A stretch of DNA of 64,000 bases from Maribacter arcticus (lineage in GTDB: Bacteria; Bacteroidota; Bacteroidia; Flavobacteriales; Flavobacteriaceae): the NCBI RefSeq assembly GCF_900167935.1, contig NZ_FUYL01000014.1:1-64000 (forward strand). The letters run 5' to 3'. This document shows positions 42,839 through 51,437 of the stretch, piece by piece. Below the pieces are notes generated by a model. That model saw only the letters and a program-made list of their open reading frames with translations. It did not search any database and was not told the DNA's origin. Position numbers and translations under genes: made by a program. Position 1 is the first letter of the stretch, and each line of letters opens with the position of its first letter.

Positions 42839-44110
42839 ATGTTAAAAAAAAGAAACATATATATAGCTATATTTTTTGTATCTCTTATTGGGTTGGCGGT
42901 TATTCAATATCAATATCTAAGAATTGGTTTGAATTTGGCCAAACTGCAGTTTAATACAAAATTGGGTAATGTTAGCAGTGATATAGCTAAAGGACTAGAG
43001 ACAGAAAATCAATTAACTTTTTTAATAGGCAACGCATTAAAAGAAGATACATCTTACTTTACAAATAGAATTGATAGCGTACAGGAGGCTTCTCGATATT
43101 TTCTAAATGACTATATCACAGAAAAGCTAGTTACTAATGGGATTGATACTGATTTCACTTATACGTTACACTCAAAAGACTCATCTTTTTATCTTCAATC
43201 TCCTAAAAGATTCGAGATAAACGATAATGTCGAATCTTACCCTATTGAGCTAATTGGTTACTTGCCCAGAGAATTTGAGAAGAAAGTTGTTTTAGAATTA
43301 CAATTCAAAAATTTAAACAGTTTCTTTTTATCAAAATTGAACGGACTCACATTGCCAAGCATTCTCTTTATTTTAGGTATCTGCATTGCGGTAATTTGGG
43401 TTCTAAGAACATATTATTGGCAACGAAATGTAATTACAACAACCAATGAATTTATAAATAATCTAACTCATGAGCTAAAAACTCCTGTATTTTCAATAGG
43501 TCTAGCAACTAAAATTTTGGAAGAATCTGCCTTAAATGAACAAAAACCTATTTTAGGTATGATTAGACAACAAGTTAAAAGACTAACTGTGCATATAGAT
43601 AAGGTTTTAGAGTTAGGTAATCTTGAATCTAGTAATAATGTGTTGAAGCTAGAAATTATAGATTTTAGACCCTATTTGTTCAAATTATGTGAAGAATTTG
43701 CAACATTAGTTGCAATTGAAGAAGTTCAATTTATCTATGATTTACAACAAGAAAATTTTAGGATAAAAGCTGAGGTTTTTCATTTAGAAAATACAATCAA
43801 TAATATATTAGATAACGCAAAGAAATATTCGGCTCGGCCAATTATAAAATTAAAAGCCTATAGTTTGAACAATCAATTTATTATTGAAATTATTGACAAT
43901 GGCAAAGGGATATCTGAAGAAGAAAAGAAAAAAATATTCTTAAAGTATTATAGGGTAACTGATACAGAAGTTCAATCTGTGAAAGGGTATGGTCTTGGAT
44001 TGAGCTATGTTAAAAAAGTTATTGAAAAACATAAGGGCAAAGTTTTAATTGAAAGTGAAAAAGGTAAAGGGTCTAAAGTATCTCTAAAAATACCTCTGTA
44101 CAATGAATAA
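42839..44110 (+). CDS. Sensor histidine kinase (two-component)
   Basis: The 423-aa protein has two membrane helices (about residues 6-25 and 172-192) flanking a 145-residue periplasmic sensor domain. A HisKA domain with His211 (NLTHELKTP) and a HATPase domain (NNILDNAKKYS, DNGKGISEEE, GYGLGLSYV) follow. It will autophosphorylate and pass phosphate to the response regulator encoded directly downstream, with which it overlaps by 8 bp. The stimulus is unknown. Confidence 0.92.
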   Translation: MLKKRNIYIAIFFVSLIGLAVIQYQYLRIGLNLAKLQFNTKLGNVSSDIAKGLETENQLTFLIGNALKEDTSYFTNRIDSVQEASRYFLNDYITEKLVTNGIDTDFTYTLHSKDSSFYLQSPKRFEINDNVESYPIELIGYLPREFEKKVVLELQFKNLNSFFLSKLNGLTLPSILFILGICIAVIWVLRTYYWQRNVITTTNEFINNLTHELKTPVFSIGLATKILEESALNEQKPILGMIRQQVKRLTVHIDKVLELGNLESSNNVLKLEIIDFRPYLFKLCEEFATLVAIEEVQFIYDLQQENFRIKAEVFHLENTINNILDNAKKYSARPIIKLKAYSLNNQFIIEIIDNGKGISEEEKKKIFLKYYRVTDTEVQSVKGYGLGLSYVKKVIEKHKGKVLIESEKGKGSKVSLKIPLYNE

Positions 44111-44810
44111 GAAGAAAAATAGAATAATTTTAGTAGAGGACAGTTCAGATTTAGGGTATTTACTTTCTGAATATCTTTCTATGAAAAATTTTGAAGTAAG
44201 CTGGTTTATAAATGGAATTAGTGCATTAAAAAAATTAGAGACTACTAATTATGATTTGGCCATATTGGATATTACCATGCCAGATATGGATGGCTTTTCA
44301 CTAGCAGAGCAGATTAAGGACAGATTTCCTGATTTGCCATTTTTATTTTTATCAGCTCGGTCATTAAAAGTTGATGTGCTTAAAGGGTTCTATTTAGGTG
44401 CTGTTGATTACCTAAAAAAACCTATTGATGAAGAAGAATTGGTAATTAGAATAGAGAACTTATTGAATCGGTTAAATAATGAAAAAAATGTTGAAGAAAA
44501 TACCTACCATTTTAAGCTAGGCCAATTTAATTTTAATTCATTGAACCAAGAGCTTTCGTTTAAAGATGAAATATTTCATTTGACCACTAAAGAAAGTGAA
44601 TTACTCCATTATTTAGCGCTACGTCAAAATAGGTTATGTACTCATAAAGATATATTAATCAAGTTATGGGGAAATAATGATTATTTTAATAAAAAAAGCT
44701 TGAATGTATTTATAACACGCCTTCGTAAATATTTAGAAAAGGATACTGCAATTAGTTTAGATAATGTGCACAGTCAGGGTTTTATATTGCATGTAGAAAA
44801 AATGAATTAA
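44103..44810 (+). CDS. Response regulator, OmpR/PhoB family
   Basis: The 235-aa protein has a receiver domain with phospho-acceptor Asp56 (LAILDITMPDMDGF) and the conserved Lys in VDYLKKPID. A C-terminal winged-helix DNA-binding domain follows (TTKESELLHYLALRQNRLCTHKDIL, NVFITRLRKYLEKD). It overlaps the kinase gene by 8 bp and is therefore its partner. The repeats at 42762-42824 are its likely operator. The convergent ACBP gene ends 3 bp away. Confidence 0.92.
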   Translation: MNKKKNRIILVEDSSDLGYLLSEYLSMKNFEVSWFINGISALKKLETTNYDLAILDITMPDMDGFSLAEQIKDRFPDLPFLFLSARSLKVDVLKGFYLGAVDYLKKPIDEEELVIRIENLLNRLNNEKNVEENTYHFKLGQFNFNSLNQELSFKDEIFHLTTKESELLHYLALRQNRLCTHKDILIKLWGNNDYFNKKSLNVFITRLRKYLEKDTAISLDNVHSQGFILHVEKMN

Positions 44811-44812
44811 TA

Positions 44813-45070
44813 TTATTTCAATTCTTTTGCAACCAATTCGATATAAGATTTCATTGCTTGCTTTTTATTCATGTTCTTGGCTTGAAATAGGGCATTAGCC
44901 TTAAAAGCATTAATAAGTGGAGTCTTACTGCCAGGATTGTCAAAATTATCGTTTGCAATCTTGTAATAAGCATAGAGTTTAAGAAGCACATCTGCGGGTA
45001 TAGGTTCGGTAAAACTATTTACAAAACCTACTGCCTCTTCAAATTTAGTATGTGATTTCTTCTTTTTCAT
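44813..45070 (-). CDS. Acyl-CoA-binding protein
   Basis: From the ATG at 45070 the protein has 85 residues. It shows the ACBP four-helix pattern with FEEAVGFVNSFTEPIPADVLLKLYAYYKIAN and the conserved KANALFQAKNMNKKQAMKSYIELV; the characteristic Tyr and Lys residues for acyl-CoA binding (LYAYYK, AMKSYI) are present. It binds long-chain acyl-CoA and carries it between enzymes. The start overlaps the 3' end of psd by 26 bp, so it belongs to the phospholipid operon. ACBP is more typical of eukaryotes but is known in some Bacteroidota. Confidence 0.88.
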   Translation of the reverse strand: MKKKKSHTKFEEAVGFVNSFTEPIPADVLLKLYAYYKIANDNFDNPGSKTPLINAFKANALFQAKNMNKKQAMKSYIELVAKELK

Positions 45071-45728
45071 TTGGGTCAACAAAAGTAGCTATGCACGTAT
45101 CGGCACCTTTTACTTTTTGGTTCAGTTTTACATTTATCTGACAATCTAAAGGTAAGAATAAGTCAACTCTAGAACCAAATTTAATAAAGCCTGCATCGTC
45201 ACCCTGTTGTACGCTTTCACCTTTTTCAGCATAATTGACAATTCGTCTAGCCATAGCACCAGCAATTTGGCGGTATAATATTTCGCCGAATTTAGGGGTC
45301 TTGATAACTACAGTTGTTCTTTCATTTTCTTCACTCGATTTTGGGTGCCAAGCGACTAAAAATTTACCAGGATGATATTTTGAAAAAGTAATACTACCAC
45401 TAGCTGGGTATCTTGTAACATGTACGTTTATAGGTGACATGAAAATGGATACTTGTTTTCTTTTCTCTTTAAAAAATTCTTTTTCAAAAACTTCTTCAAT
45501 AACAACCACCTTACCATCTACGGGTGAGAGAATTTCATTGAAATTCTTTACAGTTATTCTTTTAGGGTTTCTAAAAAACTGAAGAATTGTTATCATTACA
45601 ACTAAGGCAATTAGCTGAATGGTTAATTTTAACCATGATATGTCAATAAAGAAATGAGCTAAGATTACGCTGATTCCTACTAAACAAAAAGAAAACAAGA
45701 TAATTTTTTGTCCCTCTCTATGAAACAT
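45045..45728 (-). CDS. psd: Phosphatidylserine decarboxylase family protein
   Basis: The 227-aa protein belongs to the short Psd-related branch. The self-cleavage site is Gly185-Ser186 (IKFGSRVDLFLP), where the Ser becomes the pyruvoyl group. The segments SPVDGKV, IFMSPINVHVTRYP and FGEILYRQIAGAMARRI are typical. Two N-terminal helices anchor it to the membrane (about 10-50). It decarboxylates phosphatidylserine to phosphatidylethanolamine. It overlaps cdsA by 11 bp, so both lie in one operon and act in successive parts of phospholipid synthesis. Confidence 0.93.
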   Translation of the reverse strand: MFHREGQKIILFSFCLVGISVILAHFFIDISWLKLTIQLIALVVMITILQFFRNPKRITVKNFNEILSPVDGKVVVIEEVFEKEFFKEKRKQVSIFMSPINVHVTRYPASGSITFSKYHPGKFLVAWHPKSSEENERTTVVIKTPKFGEILYRQIAGAMARRIVNYAEKGESVQQGDDAGFIKFGSRVDLFLPLDCQINVKLNQKVKGADTCIATFVDPNEKEEITY

Positions 45729-46521
45729 AACTAAATATATTTAAAGTTAAATATGCAAATGGCGCTGCAAATACTAAGCTATCTAAACGGTCTAGCATGC
45801 CGCCATGTCCTGGCAAGATAGCACCGCTATCTTTAACACCTGCCGCTCTTTTAAATTTAGATTCTATTAAATCTCCTAAACTACCGGCAATAACTATTAC
45901 AGTTGCTAGGATCATCCATTGTACAGGGCTAATTAGTTCTTCTTGCGTAGCAATTAAATAGGCCGCCCCAAGTGCAAATATAAATCCCCCAACGGTTCCT
46001 TCAATGGTTTTTTTAGGAGAAACTGATGGAAATAATTTAGTTCTACCTATACTTTTACCTACTAAGTATGCAAAAGAATCATTTACCCATATTAAGATAA
46101 ATATTCCCATTATAAGAAGTTTTGCAAATGCATCATTCTTATATGGTATCATGGTTAAGAATATACAACCGCCTCCAATATAAAAAAGGCCTATTACAAA
46201 CTTCTTTAGCTTAGTTAATTTTATAGGCTTTTTAGTGAATAGATTAATAAGTAGATAAACATCGACAATAATTGTAATCACCATTAAAATGTTTACTAAT
46301 TGCTGATCCTTTACTAAATAGATAAATGCCCACCAAAGCGCTAAATATGCAGCGAAAATGTGATATCCTCTTAAGCTTACTAATTTTTTGTATTCGTACA
46401 AACAAGCTAAGCCAAAAGTCATAAACAAGAAGTCGAAAGCATCGGAGCTAAGGAAAACTGCTGATAATAATAAAATAATATAGACAGCCCCTGTTAACGA
46501 CCTTCTTAAAATTTCTTTCAT
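45718..46521 (-). CDS. cdsA: Phosphatidate cytidylyltransferase
   Basis: The 267-aa polytopic membrane protein makes CDP-diacylglycerol from CTP and phosphatidate. The C-terminal signature SKFKRAAGVKDSGAILPGHGG then MLDRLDS is intact, and SPKKTIEGTVGG is also typical. Around seven hydrophobic helices fit the family. It overlaps psd by 11 bp and follows the LUD gene by 1 bp. Confidence 0.95.
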   Translation of the reverse strand: MKEILRRSLTGAVYIILLLSAVFLSSDAFDFLFMTFGLACLYEYKKLVSLRGYHIFAAYLALWWAFIYLVKDQQLVNILMVITIIVDVYLLINLFTKKPIKLTKLKKFVIGLFYIGGGCIFLTMIPYKNDAFAKLLIMGIFILIWVNDSFAYLVGKSIGRTKLFPSVSPKKTIEGTVGGFIFALGAAYLIATQEELISPVQWMILATVIVIAGSLGDLIESKFKRAAGVKDSGAILPGHGGMLDRLDSLVFAAPFAYLTLNIFSYVS

Positions 46522-46522
46522 A

Positions 46523-47134
46523 CTATAAATCTTCCAGAAGTAAAAGATAAAGATTTTTAGTGCTACTACCGTAAGTTAGAAAATCGTCTGAGTTTTCTGC
46601 GGTAGCTTTAAAGTGTTTTAATGTAGTTATATTACCCGGTATTTTTTGACCGTATTTCTTTTTAATAGTCTTTAAGCCTTCACCAATTGATTCTACTAAC
46701 TGACTAGTGGTAGCAAAAACTACAAGATTACTTGGAAGCTCATTTACTTTTTTCTCATGCAATTGATTAGAACAAACGAGAATACTACCATTTTGGGCAA
46801 TGAGATGTTCACAAGTAGTAAAGAACACCTCACTCTGTTTTACTTTATCTGTAAAGGAAATAGGCTCCTTTGCGAATTTTTCTGCGAGTCTTTTATTTAA
46901 CACATAAAAAGGTTCGCTTTGCCAATTATTCTCATCAATTATATTTTGTAATGCCCTAGACACTTCTAAATCTGAAGTACAGTAAATAAATTTTCCTCCG
47001 TTTTGTTTAAAGTGAATTGTAAATTTCTCATCAACAGGAATATTTAAATCTGGCATATGGTCGCCTCGCGTTTCCGCAGTTTCTTTCGAAACCTTTTTCT
47101 TGCCACCACCAAATAAAATATCTAAAAGCCCCAT
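46523..47134 (-). CDS. LUD domain-containing protein (LutC/YkgG-like)
   Basis: The 203-aa protein contains a LUD domain, seen in FVYCTSD-type strands (KFIYCTSDLEV), the central FFTTCEHLIAQNGSILV and the C-terminal KKYGQKIPGNITTLK. LUD proteins act in lactate utilisation with LutA/LutB, but neither partner is nearby; the gene sits between ftsH and cdsA, as in many Flavobacteriaceae. A separate role in the membrane operon is possible but unknown. Confidence 0.82.
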   Translation of the reverse strand: MGLLDILFGGGKKKVSKETAETRGDHMPDLNIPVDEKFTIHFKQNGGKFIYCTSDLEVSRALQNIIDENNWQSEPFYVLNKRLAEKFAKEPISFTDKVKQSEVFFTTCEHLIAQNGSILVCSNQLHEKKVNELPSNLVVFATTSQLVESIGEGLKTIKKKYGQKIPGNITTLKHFKATAENSDDFLTYGSSTKNLYLLLLEDL

Positions 47135-47175
47135 TTATATGTTTATAACAATTGCTGATCTAAATTACTGCAATA

Positions 47176-49182
47176 TTATTTATTATCTGTAATTTCTTCC
47201 TCTTCTGTTTTAGAATCTGAATCTTTAATCTTCTCAAGTTTTTTTTTGTTTTCTAGAGCTAAGATATCTTTTTCGAAATTTCGTACTCCAAATATTTTTT
47301 CTAAATCCTCTTTAAAGATAACTTCTTTCTCCAATAACCTTTCAGCCAAAGTTGTTAATTTGTCTTTATTGTCGGTAAGAACTTTAATAGCTCTTTGATA
47401 CTGCTCCTCTATAATTTTAGATATTTCAGCATCTATTTTTCGAGCCGTATCTTCACTATAAGGTTTTGAAAAACCATAAGAATCTTGTCCTGCAGAATCA
47501 TAATAGGTAATGTTTCCTATTTCATCATTAAGACCATAGATAGTTACCATTGCTCTAGCTTGTTTAGTGACTTTTTCTAAATCACTTAAAGCACCTGTAG
47601 ATATTTTATTGAAAATCACTTTCTCTGCAGCTCTACCGCCCATAGTAGCACACATCTCGTCTAACATTTGCTCAGGTCGAACAATTAAACGTTCTTCTGG
47701 TAGATACCAAGCAGCACCTAACGATTGCCCTCTAGGTACAATAGTTACTTTTACTAATGGAGCAGCATGTTCTAACATCCAACTAGTGGTTGCGTGACCA
47801 GCTTCATGATAAGCAATAGTCTCTTTTTCTCCTGGAGTAATTATTTTGTTTTTCTTTTCAAGACCACCGACTATTCTGTCAACGGCATCTAAGAAATCTT
47901 GCTTAGTAACAGCTTTCTTTTCTTTACGTGCTGCAATTAAAGCAGCTTCGTTACAAACGTTAGCAATATCTGCACCTGAGAAACCAGGAGTTTGTCTTGC
48001 CAAGAAATCTAAATCAAGTGTTTCTGCAGTTTTGATAGGTCTTAGGTGAACTTCAAAAATTTCTTTACGCTCACGAATGTCTGGTAAATCAACATAAATC
48101 TGTCTATCGAATCTACCTGCACGCATTAAAGCCTTGTCCAATACATCTGCACGGTTGGTTGCTGCCAATACAATAACATTTGTATTGGTGCCGAAACCAT
48201 CCATTTCTGTCAATAATTGGTTAAGTGTATTTTCGCGTTCATCGTTAGAACCAGTGAAATTATTTTTACCTCTAGCTCTACCAATAGCATCAATTTCATC
48301 AATAAAGATGATAGCTGGAGATTTATCTTTTGCTTGTTTAAACAAATCTCTTACTCTAGATGCACCAACACCTACGAACATTTCTACGAAATCTGAACCT
48401 GAAAGTGAAAAGAAAGGAACTTTTGCTTCACCAGCAACGGCTTTAGCTAAAAGAGTTTTACCTGTTCCTGGAGGTCCTACTAATAATGCGCCTTTAGGAA
48501 TTTTACCTCCTAGAGAGGTGTATTTATCTGGGTTTCTTAAGAAGTCAACAATTTCTTCAACTTCTTCTTTTGCCCCTTCTAAACCAGCAACATCTTTAAA
48601 TGATGTTCTGGTATCGGTCTTCTCATCGAATAATTTAGCTTTAGATTTTCCGATGTTGAAAATTTGACCACCTGCGCCGCCGCCGCCGCCGCCGGACATT
48701 CTTCGCATTAAATATATCCAAATACCAATAATCAATACAAATGGCAATAAAGAAAGAAGGAAATCTAAAATGGCTGTTGATTCCTTACCAAATTCTATTA
48801 TGGTGGGCAGATTGTTTTCCTTTTTTATTTCGGTTATCTCATTTTGAAAAATTTGAAGATCACCATAATCCAAGGTGTACTGAGGTACGTTATCAGATGT
48901 AGGAAGAAAAGACTTCTCATTAACGTCTTTATGCACTTCTTTAGACATAGCCTCGTCAGTCAAGAAAACTTTCGCCTGATTGGTGTTTGTGATGATCATT
49001 ATTTTTTTGACATCACCATTTCTTAAATACTGTTGTAGTTCTGAAGTAGTAGTTTTATTAGTGCTTGCTAAATCATCACTATTAAATAATTGAAATCCTA
49101 TAAGTAATACTGCTACTAATCCATAAATCCACCAAGAGCTAAACTTTGGTTTTTTCGGACTTGTTTTGTTTTCTTTTGCCAT
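47176..49182 (-). CDS. ftsH: ATP-dependent zinc metalloprotease FtsH
   Basis: The 668-aa membrane protease has two N-terminal helices (about 17-33 and 137-157), an AAA domain with Walker A GPPGTGKT at 236-243 and Walker B IIFIDEIDA (about 291-299), the second region of homology ATNRADVLD, and the zinc site HEAGH at 459-463. A poly-Gly linker (about 164-172) lies between the second helix and the AAA domain. It degrades membrane and cytosolic proteins, including LPS-synthesis enzymes in other bacteria. It is second in an operon that starts with rsfS. Confidence 0.97.
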   Translation of the reverse strand: MAKENKTSPKKPKFSSWWIYGLVAVLLIGFQLFNSDDLASTNKTTTSELQQYLRNGDVKKIMIITNTNQAKVFLTDEAMSKEVHKDVNEKSFLPTSDNVPQYTLDYGDLQIFQNEITEIKKENNLPTIIEFGKESTAILDFLLSLLPFVLIIGIWIYLMRRMSGGGGGGAGGQIFNIGKSKAKLFDEKTDTRTSFKDVAGLEGAKEEVEEIVDFLRNPDKYTSLGGKIPKGALLVGPPGTGKTLLAKAVAGEAKVPFFSLSGSDFVEMFVGVGASRVRDLFKQAKDKSPAIIFIDEIDAIGRARGKNNFTGSNDERENTLNQLLTEMDGFGTNTNVIVLAATNRADVLDKALMRAGRFDRQIYVDLPDIRERKEIFEVHLRPIKTAETLDLDFLARQTPGFSGADIANVCNEAALIAARKEKKAVTKQDFLDAVDRIVGGLEKKNKIITPGEKETIAYHEAGHATTSWMLEHAAPLVKVTIVPRGQSLGAAWYLPEERLIVRPEQMLDEMCATMGGRAAEKVIFNKISTGALSDLEKVTKQARAMVTIYGLNDEIGNITYYDSAGQDSYGFSKPYSEDTARKIDAEISKIIEEQYQRAIKVLTDNKDKLTTLAERLLEKEVIFKEDLEKIFGVRNFEKDILALENKKKLEKIKDSDSKTEEEEITDNK

Positions 49183-49191
49183 TTTAATTTT

Positions 49192-49569
49192 TTATTTATT
49201 AACGCTGCTTTCTATGGTTGTGAACTTCGCATCACCCCATAAGCCTTCTATGTCGTAGAATTCTCGAACTTGCTTTTGAAATACATGAACTACTACATTT
49301 ACGTAGTCCATTAATACCCATTCTGCATTGTCCTCACCTTCTACGTGCCAAGGCTTGTCCTGAATCGCTTTGCTTACTGTTTTTTGGATTGAACCTACGA
49401 TTGCATTTACATGCGTGTTAGAGGTACCGTTACAAACAATGAAGTAATCACATACGGTATTCTCAATTTCTCTTAAATCTAATAGATTTATATTGTGCCC
49501 TTTAACTTCGTCAACTCCCTGTATTATTAATGCAATTAACTCATCTACACTAGCTTTACTTTCCTGCAT
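49192..49569 (-). CDS. rsfS: Ribosome silencing factor RsfS
   Basis: The 125-aa protein has the RsfS/Iojap pattern: LDLREIENTVCDYFIVCNGTSN, the central HVEGEDNAEWVLMDYVNVVVHVF and the final FYDIEGLWGDA. It binds ribosomal protein L14 and blocks subunit joining when nutrients are limiting. It heads the operon with ftsH (9-bp gap). Confidence 0.95.
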   Translation of the reverse strand: MQESKASVDELIALIIQGVDEVKGHNINLLDLREIENTVCDYFIVCNGTSNTHVNAIVGSIQKTVSKAIQDKPWHVEGEDNAEWVLMDYVNVVVHVFQKQVREFYDIEGLWGDAKFTTIESSVNK

Positions 49570-49588
49570 TCAAAAATTTTAGTTTTTA

Positions 49589-49596
49589 CAAAGTTA
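49589..49596 (-). promoter_or_regulatory. Candidate -7 element (TAACTTTG) of the rsfS-ftsH operon
   Basis: An exact TAnnTTTG match on the minus strand, 19 nt upstream of the rsfS ATG at 49569. No TTG at the usual -33 distance. Confidence 0.4.
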
Positions 49597-49662
49597 TTAT
49601 TTTTTTGTTCTTTTATGTCTAGTTTTTAACAATAGATTAAAGATTCACGATAAGTACTGTAA

Positions 49663-50394
49663 ATGCAAATAATCAAACTTGATGCCACGGAGTCTACTAA
49701 TACCTATTTGAAGGAATTATCAGCAAAAAAAGAACTACAAGATTTCACGATAATAACCACTGAAAATCAGACTTTAGGTAGAGGTCAATTAAATTCTAAA
49801 TGGGAATCTGAAAATGGTAAAAATCTAGCAATCAGTGTATTGAAAAAAGATATTGACGTATCTATAGACCGTTTGTATCTAATGAATGTTTGTGTTTCAT
49901 TAAGTATTTTAGAAAGTTTAAATCAATTGAATATTCCGAATTTGAAGGTGAAATGGCCGAACGACATTCTGTCAGGTAATTTTAAAATAGGAGGTATTTT
50001 AATTGAAAATATTATTTCTGGTTCAAAAATAAAACGAAGTATAATTGGGTTTGGGTTAAATGTAAATCAAACTGAATTTAAAAATGCTCCAAATGCCTCT
50101 TCTTTAAAGACTATAATGGGGCATAATTTTAATCTTGATTCAGTATTTTACGCTATCATTGAAAATTTACATCAACAATTAAGTAGCCCCATTTTAACTT
50201 TTGAAAATGAATTGTACGAAAAATACCATTCTCAATTATTTAAAATAGGAGTGAAGAGCACTTTTATAATTAAAAAGGAAGAACTTATTGAAGGTGTTAT
50301 AGAAGGAGTCTCTAAAAATGGAAAACTTAAAGTGCAAATCGAAAATGGAAGCCTTCAGGAATTTGGATTAAAAGAAATACAACTTCAGTATTAA
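49663..50394 (+). CDS. birA: Biotin--[acetyl-CoA-carboxylase] ligase (BirA-type, class I)
   Basis: The 243-aa protein contains the biotin ligase segments DATESTNTYLKEL, GRGQLNSKWESENGKNLAISVL (a variant of the GRGRxGRxW biotinyl-AMP loop) and KWPNDILSGNFKIGGILIEN. There is no N-terminal helix-turn-helix, so it is a ligase without repressor function. It attaches biotin to carboxyl carrier protein. It is divergent from rsfS and overlaps the SRPBCC gene end by 4 bp. Confidence 0.92.
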   Translation: MQIIKLDATESTNTYLKELSAKKELQDFTIITTENQTLGRGQLNSKWESENGKNLAISVLKKDIDVSIDRLYLMNVCVSLSILESLNQLNIPNLKVKWPNDILSGNFKIGGILIENIISGSKIKRSIIGFGLNVNQTEFKNAPNASSLKTIMGHNFNLDSVFYAIIENLHQQLSSPILTFENELYEKYHSQLFKIGVKSTFIIKKEELIEGVIEGVSKNGKLKVQIENGSLQEFGLKEIQLQY

Positions 50395-50783
50395 ATCTTC
50401 GCTAAATTAGTTGAAAGCGTATTTATAAAGTTTGTAATAGGCGTTTTAATCATCATTGCCATCATTGCATTAAATTCACCTGAGAAACTTAAGACTACTT
50501 CACTTTTTTCATTTTCTAACTCTATAATATCTGCAGTTAAAGTAAAAGGAAGTTTTTCGCTCGCAGCACCTAAAACAATTTTGTTAAATTGAGTTTGCTC
50601 TTTTTTCTCTAATACTATTTCTGGCATTCCCTTTAATGCGAACAAAAATCTGTTTTCACTTAAAACTTCGAACTTACTAATGTTTTCAGGCATTAATTGT
50701 CTGAAGTTAGATAATTCGTTTAAAAAGTTAAAAGTATCTTCTTTACTTTTTGATACTTGAGCTTTTGGTGTTTCTATAAACAT
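50391..50783 (-). CDS. SRPBCC-like protein
   Basis: The 130-aa protein has a helix-grip pattern expected for SRPBCC (START-like) domains: the first strand and helix FIETPKAQVSKSKEDTFNFL and the last helix MMAMMIKTPITNFINTLS. Such folds bind hydrophobic ligands. It lies 2 bp downstream of pyrE, so it is co-transcribed, a pairing that I recall from other Flavobacteriaceae. The ligand is unknown. Confidence 0.72.
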   Translation of the reverse strand: MFIETPKAQVSKSKEDTFNFLNELSNFRQLMPENISKFEVLSENRFLFALKGMPEIVLEKKEQTQFNKIVLGAASEKLPFTLTADIIELENEKSEVVLSFSGEFNAMMAMMIKTPITNFINTLSTNLAKI

Positions 50784-50785
50784 AA

Positions 50786-51430
50786 TTATTTATTTGACCA
50801 ATGTGAAGGATCTTTCCTCCATTCCATTAATGTTTTTAACTGCTCTTCTTTCACATATCCCGTGTCAGATGCTTGCTCTATAAGATATTCGTAACTACTT
50901 AAAGTGTGTAGTTCGATGTTTTTTTCTTGAAAATTATTCAATGCTGTTTCAAAACCATAGGTAAAAATAGCCAACATGCCTTTTACATTAGCATCTATAG
51001 CCCTTAAAGCATCTACAGCGTTCAAGCTACTTTTTCCTGTGCTAATTAAGTCTTCGATGACCACTACACTCTGGTGTGCTTCTAAGTGGCCTTCAATCTG
51101 ATTTTGCCTACCATGAGATTTTGCTTCCGGTCTCACATATACAAAGGGGAGATTTAATTTGTCTGCCACTAATGCACCGATACCAATGGCGCCTGTAGCA
51201 ACGCCAACGATGCAATCTGGCTTGCCATATAATTGTTCAACTTGCTTGGCCATTTCATCACGAATATAGTTTCTGATGATAGGATAAGATAGTAAAATTC
51301 TATTGTCGCAATAAATTGGAGATTTCCATCCAGAAGCCCAAGTAAAAGGATTTTCCGGTTTCAATTTTATTGCATTAATTTGCAACAGAAGCTCTGCTGT
51401 TTTTTTAGCCGTGTTTTTGTCTAAAACCAT
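50786..51430 (-). CDS. pyrE: Orotate phosphoribosyltransferase
   Basis: The 214-aa protein converts orotate and PRPP to OMP in pyrimidine synthesis. The PRPP-binding motif VVVIEDLISTGKSSL (about residues 125-140) and the substrate segments PFTWASGWKSPIYCDNR and VRPEAKSHGRQNQIEG are present. Its ATG at 51430 overlaps the start of the divergent Nudix gene in a CATG sequence, so the two transcripts must overlap unless both promoters lie inside the other gene. Confidence 0.95.
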   Translation of the reverse strand: MVLDKNTAKKTAELLLQINAIKLKPENPFTWASGWKSPIYCDNRILLSYPIIRNYIRDEMAKQVEQLYGKPDCIVGVATGAIGIGALVADKLNLPFVYVRPEAKSHGRQNQIEGHLEAHQSVVVIEDLISTGKSSLNAVDALRAIDANVKGMLAIFTYGFETALNNFQEKNIELHTLSSYEYLIEQASDTGYVKEEQLKTLMEWRKDPSHWSNK

Positions 51431-51437
51431 GACGCAA

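Noticed and set aside
46523-47134. LutC-type lactate utilisation operon
   Set aside because: No LutA- or LutB-like genes are adjacent, so a lactate role is not supported beyond the LUD domain itself.
48677-48695. GCC/CGC trinucleotide repeat resembling a microsatellite
   Set aside because: It encodes the poly-Gly linker of FtsH, which is normal for this protein in the group.
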